Position numbers and translations under genes: made by a program. The notes beneath the pieces were generated by a model that did no database searches, was not told where the DNA came from, and worked only from the letters and a program-made list of their open reading frames with translations. A DNA stretch of 64,000 nt from Gremmenia infestans (taxonomy: Eukaryota > Ascomycota > Leotiomycetes > Helotiales > Hamatocanthoscyphaceae), in contig JAFEVB010000010.1 in the NCBI GenBank assembly GCA_032629725.1, positions 1,736,001-1,800,000 on the forward strand, read 5' to 3'. Shown in pieces: positions 55,601-64,000 of this stretch (within the stretch, counting starts at the first letter, position 1; every line of letters starts with the position of its first letter).

Positions 55601-56020
55601 TAAGTTGGTGCCGGTAGCTATTGAATAACATGTCAACAGTGAATCGCAATGGAATAGGGAGAAAGCTTACAGGTGCTCTGCTCTGGAATAGCTCTTGCCG
55701 CAGCCTTCTTGAGGACATTCGAATTTTTTGTCCAAGCCCTTGCGACTTCTGCGACGCTTCCGTGAAGGGCCGTCTGTCCCTGATGAATGCCCCTCACCAC
55801 CATCGCCATCTACCGGCGAAGTATCCCCAGCTTCGGTATCATCCTTCTCGTTCTCAGCCCTGCTTCGACGTCGACCACGACTTTTGTCTGCGACTGGTTC
55901 TGCTTTTGGGCGGCGTTGCAGAGACGGGTCTTGTATTTGGGCCATGGTAGGGCTATCAGTCTGTGACATGATATTCTTCGTAGGAAACGAGTGAGGTTGG
56001 GCTGCGAGAACTGAAGTCAT
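52602..56020 (-). CDS. C2H2 zinc-finger transcription factor with fungal-specific regulatory domain
   Basis: Nuclear regulator. Model: exons 56020-55671, 55617-54658, 54604-54264, 54207-54055 and 54001-52602 on the minus strand, 3204 nt, 1067 aa; introns of 53, 53, 56 and 53 bp, all GT-AG. A basic segment (PSRKRRRSRKG) precedes two C2H2 fingers at about residues 100-150: FECPQEGCGKSYSRAEHL continuing YRHQLNH (split by intron 1) and YNCDFPDCTRTFVRQDLC continuing NRHKDRH. A long Ser/Gln/Pro-rich middle is probably disordered. The C-terminal half is a fungal-trans-type domain (LHKPTFSPD, FRPPAKLWVFQALLLLELYE, EATRRAAFAAFVIDS, WEIFSDYHF). Conserved across filamentous ascomycetes (Klf1/AmdA-like C2H2 group, from memory). 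Target genes unknown. Confidence 0.92.
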
Positions 56021-57636
56021 AGTCCTGAGTGTCGTTGGTGAAAGGGTGAATGCGCAGAATACAAACTAAACTGGTTCGACCGCCCTCGACCTTCAATGCG
56101 CAGGACTAGGGGCTGATCACATCTACTACATAGTGTTGAATCAGAAACATGTAGTTGGAGGTTATAGTCCAGATCTTGCAGATCTTTCTCGATCATCCAA
56201 GGCAAGATGGCAGGTAACACCAAACTTACAGCAGACAGCTTCAACACTGAAGATAAGAATTATCCTGGAGGCGCTTGGCGCGGCACCGCAAATACGAGAA
56301 GACTTCCTCGCAACTTCTCTCTTGAACCGGTCAATTGACCTGCGAGTTCGACGATGTCATGCCGGTGAGTTGTCTCTACAAAGGCTGACGGCGGAGACAC
56401 TGGGAGGTAGATCTGGCTGAACTGCGGTTGTCGCGGGGTCGTCGTATAACGAACCTAACCTTACGGAATGCTGCCAAGTGCTTACACGACGCCGAGGGAG
56501 TGCGCGAGGCGTGCGAGTGTGTGCAACTGGAGGTTTCTGTACAGCGTAAGGCAATACAGAAAGAAGTCGTAGGGGTTGTGGAGTGGAGTTGGGGTGGAGG
56601 TGGAGGTGGAGAAGTAGGTACGGAGTAGGAGGTGAGGTAGAGTGGTAGAGTGGTAGAGTAGTAGAGTAGTAGAGTAGTAGAGTGGTAGAGTAGTATGTAT
56701 CAGTGTATGTATGTATGTATGTACGACAAGTGCTTGAGGGACTCGAAAAGCTTCTCGTGCTGTGGTGTTGTCTCGACACGGGTATTTAGAGTAGATGGAG
56801 ACTTTTCAAGGTAGTTAGCTACGGAAGGCAAGCAAGGGTTCAGGCATTAGCGACGTGGGCATCTGGCACGGTGCATTTGGGGGGAGGGGGGGGCGCGATG
56901 GGCGATGGGCTTTTAGGTTCGGGTTGAGGATCTGTCAACAGTGGAGTGAGCACTGGGCACTGGACTGGTCATATACCCCGTAGAAGTATGGGCCGGCGCG
57001 ATGCGTGCGTACTGTAGTCTGTAGCGTCAAAGAAAGCAAGGTAGATTGTAGTAGCGTACGGGAAGGAGGACTAGGACTAGGTATAGTCGAGTAAATACAT
57101 TACAGTAGACTCGGTAGACACGGCAGCCATCGAGTAGCCGTAGCCGTAGGTTAAATGGGTATAAAGCTTATATAGGGCGCAAGAGGCGCAAGAGGCGCGA
57201 GGGGCGTTTGAGCGAATCCGAAGTTTATTTACAGTCAGTAGTGCTGTGCTCTCTCGTGGAGTCTTGGCTATGTCAAAGTTGGCTCCAGTAGTAAGGTACC
57301 TTACTTAGTAGTGGCTGCTTTTCACCACCCTAAGGAAAAGAGGCAGCTCGCAGGAGAAAGACATGCAACAGCGGCTTGCTAGAGGCAGTATCGGTTGAAT
57401 CCGATGTACTGGGCTGTAAGCAAAGAAACGGAAGATTGGAGACTGGCGCTCTACTACTGGCGGACTATAGGTAGTCTATAGAAACCTTCTTACCACCCGA
57501 AAGAGGGGCAAACCCTTCTCGGATTCCCGTCCTTCTAGCCTGGATTAAAACCCTCACAGCATCACCTGCCGCCTGTCAGACTCTCAGTACCTGGCCTGGC
57601 CTGTCGCCTTGTCCTACTTGTGTAATTCCGGACCCG

Positions 57637-57671
57637 GAGTTGAGTTGAGTTGAGTTGAGTTGAGTTGAGTT
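57637..57671. repeat. GAGTT pentamer array
   Basis: Seven consecutive GAGTT units. Confidence 0.9.
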
Positions 57672-58639
57672 GAATCGCAACTTCACCATCAGTCCAGCCA
57701 GGTCTAGGATTCGGGTGGGATATAAAAGCTAAGATATATCATGAGAGCCGCATTTTTGAATCACCACTCTTCGAATTCCTTTGTCGGTTCATTTTTGAGG
57801 TCGATACTATACGGTACTTCCTTTGCATCAACAAGTTGTAATATCGAATCCAACCAGAAGTCGCTGGTCCTTGGTCCGCAAACAAGATGTTCAAGATCAC
57901 ATCTCTTGCCGCCGTCTGACAACTTTATTCGTTTCTTTGCTTTTTCGCCATTGCTTTATGGATGTTCTAAATTGCACCATGAGAGGCCTGGACCAAGATG
58001 ACTTGCATCAGCGAATTTGCCCTTTCCGTATTGTTTAGAACTTCTCTCCGCTTCATTAGACTTTACCAGAAAGAAAGGCAGTTACATCTACCCCACGAGG
58101 CTTTAAGAAGCCTTGGGAAAATTGCAAGGAAGAGAATGCTTCACCGCGCAGGTCATTACTACGTGGAGAAAGTCCAAGCAGCCGGGAATGAAGGGCTCCA
58201 ATGCATGTAACTGCTTTGGCAGAAACGTCTTTCTTTGGGTCGGTTCATCTCACCTGAGGTCGTTTATGCACCATCCCGATGTCTGGGGAGAGGAGAGGAG
58301 AGGAGAGGTTGGGGACTATGACAGGGGTAAAATTCCTTCAAGCTTTTTCTTTTCCATCTGACCAGCTTTCCATCAAGCTGATTTGCGAGGCGGCGTCAGG
58401 GCAGCAATCAGATGCTTGCTCTGGCGCCTTGGCTTATGTTCATGCATGGTAAATATGCAGGCGCAAGAGAAAAGGGAAACGTGAGATAAAAACTTTGAAA
58501 TTGGGGGAGATCTCTTTCTGGCCGTCAATCATCAATGTGCGTAATGATAAAGGTAGAAAATGCCGCAGACTTGGGAAAGCACAGGTAAGAGATCAGTGAA
58601 GATACGGAGAGGCCGACGATGCGGGAAGAAGCCGGGCGC

Positions 58640-58642
<3 letters not shown>

Positions 58643-58677
<35 letters not shown>
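58643..58677. repeat. GA dinucleotide microsatellite
   Basis: About 17 uninterrupted GA units, roughly 260 bp upstream of the SAP30-like start codon. Confidence 0.95.
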
Positions 58678-58679
<2 letters not shown>

Positions 58680-58939
58680 TAGCCTACCTAGGCTCTAGCT
58701 TCTAGGACAGAATTGGAGAAGAGTCACGAGGTGATAGCTTGATAAGAAGCGGATACACGATTTGCCTAGTGATAAGACCACTTTACGACTGTGGCGCGTG
58801 CGCGTGCAAGAGGCTGTTGCGTCGCGACTTTAGTGAGGATTCATTAGGATTCGCCTTGAACCACGACTACTTCACTACCACTTGTCAATCACCTCGCAAA
58901 CTTTGTTGTGTTTCGAGCAGTACCTTACATCAATCTGTC

Positions 58940-59601
58940 ATGGCCCCTGCAAGATCTAAACCCCAACATGACGACTCCAGGTCCGATGCGTCGAGCACAA
59001 AAGAAAAGGCTGGGCCAAGCTCCTCGAATGCTCCCAATGGCAAAGGTCGACGCGTAGGCGGAACCGTCGCAGGAGGAAGTTCACTACGTGAGGTGGTTTC
59101 AGCTGGACAGAGTAACACAGCTGTAGGAAATACAGAAGCAGCTCCCAGCACAACTGTAAGCTGTGAATCCTCTGCTCGAAAGCTTCTCTAGCTAATGGCA
59201 CCTCTGCAAACAGATTAACTGGGCAAGCTTCGATTCTTCAACCCTAAACAACTATCGATACGGCTATCGGTTAAACACACCGTCTTCCTTTAACAAGCCC
59301 TATAATCGACTCATTCTCTCGCAATCAGCAATCGGGCGAATGTCTCCCACGATGGCTAGGAAGAAGGAACAGAGGCGGCAGACCCACGAACAACTCGCGA
59401 ATACTGCTCGCAAACATTTTAACAATATGGGGATTGTGGAGAATGAGATTGTGGTGGATTTTCTGTACAAAGTTCGATTTCAAGGTGAGTTGGTTTTGAG
59501 CTCTGCTTGGGAGAGAATTGAATCGTGGTGGAATAAAGACTGATAGCTCTGCAGACAAGAATTTTCGAATGCGATTTGACCCTCACCGACCTCGACAATA
59601 G
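58940..59601 (+). CDS. SAP30-type Sin3-binding domain protein
   Basis: Likely subunit of the Sin3 histone deacetylase complex, in the nucleus. Model: exons 58940-59155, 59214-59484 and 59555-59601, 534 nt, 177 aa; introns of 58 and 70 bp. After a Ser/Lys-rich disordered N terminus, INWASFDSSTLNNYRYGYRL begins the conserved domain, followed by SAIGRMSPTMARKKEQRR and LANTARKHFNNMGIVENEIV, the Sin3-binding helix region. The last exon gives DKNFRMRFDP and TAG. Start MAPARSKPQH is used; the frame is open 67 codons upstream, but that part is Cys-rich, unlike the family, and crosses the probable leader. Confidence 0.85.
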
Positions 59602-60460
59602 CCCAATGGTAATATATGAAGCGGCCCCATATGAACTTCGGTGGCATTGATACTGCTGGATTGTGCTAGGTATTACGTTCGGCTGGGAAGTGGAATTGGC
59701 GTAATATGGCGTTCTAGCAAGGACGATACCCAAATTGAATTCTTAGCGGCATCACTACTTCTTAATGGATACAACAAAGTCGTTACCACTCTATAATTGC
59801 CTAGTATAATTACATATATCGCGGTTAAACGCGTGGTTGGACACTTTACGCGCCAGTATGAAGGCTGAGGAAAGTGAACTTAAATTCACGGCAGCTGTTC
59901 CGCTATAACATAACCACAACCTTAAAAGATGCACGTTTCATAACGTCAAGAGATGTTCTCGTTACTCGCCGGCTGACTTACTCCTGTTAAACTTAATTGT
60001 TTCTCTATTGGTGAGGGATTATGGCTTATATGACCTCTAGCATTTCTGTTCCTATCTATGTAATTTTGCTAACTCAGAAAGAGTGTGATATGAAATAACG
60101 TTCTATCATTAATATGAAATGCAGATAAATATAGAAAATCCATAAATCAAAAATACACTATCACAATAACAATAATAATGATAGATAATTTGTACAATGG
60201 GTAATACAAAATTTAAAGACCGAGGCTGAGGCTGAGTGTTCCAGAAACCTCTCCCGCGTTCGGGGTTTAGAGCCAATCTTCAACCAATCAGCGGCGACTC
60301 AAAAAAAAAGTTACTTCTGCCCTGATCATAACATGTCAACTTTAATACTCACTTGAAATACAAACCACACCAACGCCAATCCATCCACCCCCGACTAACA
60401 CTAGAGTCTGGGTATAATAGAGATTATAGATCGACACCAATGAACTGAAAATACAACACC
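59602..60460. other. AT-rich intergenic
   Basis: About 860 bp, AT-rich in the middle (59780-60200), with no gene. The end is the promoter of mdj1. Confidence 0.4.
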
Positions 60461-62219
60461 ATGAATGCTGGTAAAGCAAGCCTTCTCACCAAGGCTGCCG
60501 CAACGACCCGGATCATATGTCCTACCCAGACATCCCGACCGCAATGCTTCCGCAATGATGCCTCGAATACGCAAACTCGATCGATATGCACTGCACCCGC
60601 TCGATCGCCTCGTTCGAAGATATTAATGCCAGCTCAAAAAACCTCAGGGACAACACAGAAAAGAGTGAGTCTTCATCCAACTCAACATTCAAAACTCCTA
60701 CGTAGAAACTAACATGACTTCAAAGACCTTCCACGCAACCTCGCGCCACCTAGCTACCAAGAACCCCTACACAGTCCTCGGCGTCGACAAAGGGTCTTCC
60801 GCAGGCGATATCAAGAAGGCATACTACGGTCTAGCCAAAAAGTTCCACCCCGACACAAACAAAGACCCGACCGCCAAAGACAAGTTCGCAGAAGCCCAAT
60901 CCGCCTACGAGCTGCTCACAGACCCGCAGAAGAAAGCAGCATGGGATCAATACGGCGCTGCTGCCTTTGATCAGGGTGCTGGACCCAGTGCTGGAGGCGG
61001 TCACGGTGGTGGATTTGGGGGTGGCTTTGGGGGCGGAGGGGGAAGCCCATTTGGAGGTGGGGGATTTGGGGCGGATTTCGATTTCGAGGATCTGTTTAGG
61101 GGCTTTACGGGTGGTGCTGCTGGCGGGGGACGCAGATCTGGGAGACAAGGGGGCTTTCAGCAGGAGGTCTTGGTGGGGGATAATATCGATGTGCAGACTA
61201 CAATAAGTTTCATGGAGGCTGCAAAGGGGACGACCAAGAGTATATCTATTACGCCGTTGGTTACGTGTAAGACTTGCTCGGGAAATGGGCTGAAGCCGGG
61301 CACGAAAAAGAACGAGTGTAAGAGTTGTGGGGGGACAGGAACGCGCGTGGTTAATATGGGAGGCGGCTTTCAGATGGCGACTACGTGTACGGGTTGTTCT
61401 GGAAGCGGAGTCACGGTCCCCAAGGGTTCGGAGTGCAAATCTTGTTCTGGAAATGGGGTCATTCACACGAAGAAATCGATTAATGTCGATATCCCTGGCG
61501 GTATTGAGGATGGGATGCGGCTGAGGTTGGATCGAGAGGGAGACGCGCCCGTTACTGGAAAGTCGGCGAATCCAGGTGCGAATACCGTTTCGGGAGATCT
61601 CTACGTTCTCGTCAGGGTGGCTACGGATCCCAAATTCAGCCGCTCAGGATCCGATGTCTTGTACACGGCTACGATCCCCGTCACTACAGCTATGCTAGGA
61701 GGCGAAGTCAGCATCCCCACTCTGGATGGAGAAGTCAAGGTCAAAATCGCCACGGGAACAGCCACTGGCGACAAAATCACCTTGTCCGGAATGGGCATGA
61801 AGAAGCTGCAAGGCCGCAGAACAGGCTCCGGAGACCTAAAGGTGGAATTCAAAGTCGCCATGCCGAAATACCTCAACACGAACCAACGGACCATCCTCGA
61901 GATGCTAGCCGATGAGCTGGACGACAAGACAGCCAAGCGAGTGATGAATGTTGGAAAGAAAGATGACGAGTAAGTCATCAATCAATCAAATGAAGACTCA
62001 ATCAAATTTCCGTTTCGTTTCGTTTCGTTTTTCTGACTCCCTACTCGCAGCCCTTCCAAAAGAGAGGGATTCCTCAAATCCGTCTGGCACAAACTCACAG
62101 ACGACGGTAGTGGTGCCAAGGAAGCGGTCGAGGACGCAATGAAGAACGCTTCGGAGAAGAAGAGCTCGGCGTCTGACACGCGCTCGGGGGACGATAAGAC
62201 GGGGGAGAAGAAGCCGTAG
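60461..62219 (+). CDS. mdj1: Mitochondrial DnaJ (Hsp40) chaperone Mdj1
   Basis: Matrix co-chaperone that stimulates mitochondrial Hsp70 in folding and refolding. Model: exons 60461-60664, 60726-61969 and 62051-62219, 1617 nt, 538 aa; introns of 61 and 81 bp. The N terminus is a basic, Ser/Thr-rich presequence. The J domain (NPYTVLGVDKGSSAGDIKKA) has the HPD motif in KKFHPDTN. A Gly/Phe-rich linker contains GGFGGGFGGGG. Four CxxCxGxG zinc repeats follow: CKTCSGNG, CKSCGGTG, CTGCSGSG, CKSCSGNG. The substrate-binding C-terminal domains carry VDIPGGIEDGMRL and GDLYVLVRV. The final exon adds a Lys/Ser-rich tail (REGFLKSVWHKLTDDG). All hallmarks of a type I (class A) J protein are present. Confidence 0.96.
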
Positions 62220-64000
62220 ATTCGATTCATATATAGATAGATTCAGAGATTGATATGATATGATACGATATGATATTATAGATAGACTTGTACTGTATAA
62301 CAGTTTGTATATTGTTGGGCGAGAGAAAGAGAGGATAATTAGTGATGGAATGGAGGGAGCAAAGGCGTCTAGACGGACAGACGTCTATCTATCTACATTT
62401 AGAAAGCGTGGCGGGGTTTGTCGTATGTATATATATTTAAGTGGCGGTACTTAGATAGGGGGGACTCACTACCTAGACTCTACTCAAGATCGTTGGGCTT
62501 GTTTGTACCTTTACCTTGCACGCACTTGCTCATTCATACCTTCCTTACTGTAGAAAATACACAAGATTACCATGTGACTCGACTTTTCAATTACTCTGGA
62601 GTATTTGTTAATAAAGAAAGCGAAGCATCTGAAAAACAATCACTTGTATTAATTACCTCTAGCAGTTCATAATGATAGAAGTGGTGATTAGTTTCTGACG
62701 TGTTTCTTATTGAGATCAAAAAAAGTAGAATGCAAGTTCCCACTCGGCCTTTCTGCTCAGAGAAGATAAATAAAGTGGTTGAAATCGCGAGGGATACTGC
62801 TAATGAGGTTGTACCTAGGTACCTGTAGGTGCCAAATCTCTAGTAGGGTAGGATTCTTTAATGCGATCCCTTACTTGTAACTTACTGTATTCAAACAAAC
62901 CTCTCACGACTCACGAGTCGAGTTGCGCCACGGGCCGCTCGGTTAAGCCCTAGACTTGAGCTCGAGGTCGTATGGTTCGGTATGGCATGGCATGGATGAA
63001 TGGTGGTGATTGAGAGATTCGGCACATGGACTTGTAGCCAATGGTAATGGGATTCTGCCATATGAAGGTGCAACTGGATGCTCACTGCATATTAGTTCCC
63101 TCTCTCCCCCACCCCATCGAGGCCTGACCAAAGGCCAAAGGTGGACCCGGACCTAGAGCTGGACCTGGAGGAAGAGCGTTTCTGAAGAGGCGGCGGCTAA
63201 TGGAGATTAGATGGATGTTGGGTGTTGGGTTGGAAAGGGGTGGTGTGGTGATAGAGGGAGGGGAGGTTATATTCGCATCGAATAAGCCTCGCCTCGGCGC
63301 TTAACTCGTACAATAACTGCCTAGGTAGGCAAAAAGTAGTAGGCATGCGAGTGTACGAAGTAGAGAGAATCAGAAGAGTACTCGAGTATCGGCATTTGAT
63401 GCACTCCACGGCCTGTTAAATGGCCATAGATTCTTGCTCTGCCTTGCTGCAGGTGATTGTGCTTGTGCTTGCCGTTTCCGCAGTCTGCAGGAGGCAAGGG
63501 CACCACCCATCCGCCGACGCATCGAATAGGCGTCTGAAGTTTATACGGCTAGTACCCAGGTAGGGTAGGTAGGGTAGGTAATTGTGGACTATTCTACTGT
63601 ACGTTAGGTTAGATAAACCAAGCCATCCAACCATGCCAATGCCTACCATGTCATGCCAGATGGATGATCTATTATTCAAGTGCCTACAGTACTGGTACCT
63701 ACCGTAGGTACAGTACATGTACTCCGTATTCAAGATTAAGAACTTCCTCCGTAGATGGATGGTATTCAGAACTTACTTCCCTTTCACTGTATTGCACTGT
63801 ACTGTACTCTACTTGTAACCCGTACCCACTCTCGAACCACTCAATATCAACACCACACCGACGAATCCTCCTGCCTATAGACTTCGTGCACGTCTAATAA
63901 ACAACACCACCACACCACGCCAGGACTATGAGTCGCACGTATGACGTTGAGCGCATCAGGCTAAGCTAGGGCATCCCATCCTTTATAAACCAAATCCACG
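62220..64000. other. Right-end intergenic, nothing recognised
   Basis: 1.8 kb without a supportable gene. Includes ATGATACG repeats near 62250-62275, TAGGTAGGG units near 63558-63580 and an ACTCCGTA octamer at 63721-63728. May be the promoter of a gene beyond the window. Confidence 0.45.

Larger units (their letters stand above)
56021..58939. other. 2.9 kb divergent intergenic region
   Basis: Between the C2H2 regulator and the SAP30-like gene. Low complexity: GTAGA-rich tract (about 56637-56695), GTAT tetramers (about 56706-56721), a GAGTT pentamer array (about 57637-57671), GGAGA units (about 58287-58308) and a perfect GA dinucleotide run (about 58643-58677). One TACGGAGT octamer at 56619-56626. 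Frames at 57741-58361 have no family resemblance. Long upstream regions are common for fungal regulators. Confidence 0.55.

Noticed and set aside
58739..58939. N-terminal extension of the SAP30-like protein
   Set aside because: The 67 residues are Cys-rich and unlike the family, and the Met at 58940 gives a typical disordered N terminus.
1..64000. tRNA and rRNA genes
   Set aside because: Visual search for B-box-like GTTCGANNC with a matching acceptor stem found nothing convincing; a tRNAscan-SE run would be decisive.

Overview
This window is nuclear DNA of a filamentous ascomycete (Pezizomycotina; a leotiomycete-like fungus would fit, but that placement is inference). The signs are many short introns of about 42-140 bp with GT-AG (a few GC-AG) ends and CTAAC/CTAAT-type branch sites, 2EXR-domain proteins, fungal-type transcription factors, a GPI-anchored GH72 glucanosyltransferase, and long low-complexity intergenic DNA. 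Gene models were spliced by hand from reading frame, splice signals and family knowledge; in almost every model the exon lengths sum to a multiple of three.

Layout. 0-11.5 kb is accessory in character: two 2EXR genes, AT-rich repeat-derived islands with an inverted-repeat element (about 3952-4475), a Zn2Cys6 regulator, a second fungal regulator without a zinc cluster, and an Ayr1-like SDR reductase. 11.5-17 kb is housekeeping: the GH72 cell-wall enzyme and the augmin subunit HAUS6. 17-20.3 kb is gene-poor and AT-rich and holds a decayed SDR pseudogene. 20.3-40.9 kb is mostly core genome: a small Lsb/Pin3-like protein, a divergent protein kinase, the mitochondrial Lon protease Pim1, a CoA-binding protein, a SAM methyltransferase, a Cdc4-type myosin light chain, a STEEP1-domain protein, an M3 metallopeptidase and an MFS transporter. 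It is broken by a 3.1 kb gene-free stretch rich in tandem repeats (23.7-26.8 kb).

41-52 kb is again accessory. It holds three tiny Cys-pair proteins side by side, a broken 2EXR/F-box-like gene, a fragment resembling an aminoglycoside-phosphotransferase-type kinase, a 13-exon SLIP-GC/dynamin-like large GTPase, and a MYND zinc-finger gene interrupted by several frameshifts. 52.6-62.2 kb returns to conserved genes: a C2H2 plus fungal-trans-domain regulator, a SAP30 Sin3-binding-domain protein and the mitochondrial DnaJ chaperone Mdj1. The last 1.8 kb shows no gene.

Links between genes are modest: Pim1 and Mdj1 both act in mitochondrial protein quality control, but they lie 30 kb apart. No biosynthetic cluster, tRNA, rRNA or CRISPR array was recognised. 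The most noteworthy items are the GC-AG introns (one lies in frame inside a zinc cluster), the trio of small Cys-pair genes, the SLIP-GC-like GTPase, and four pseudogenes at different stages of decay.
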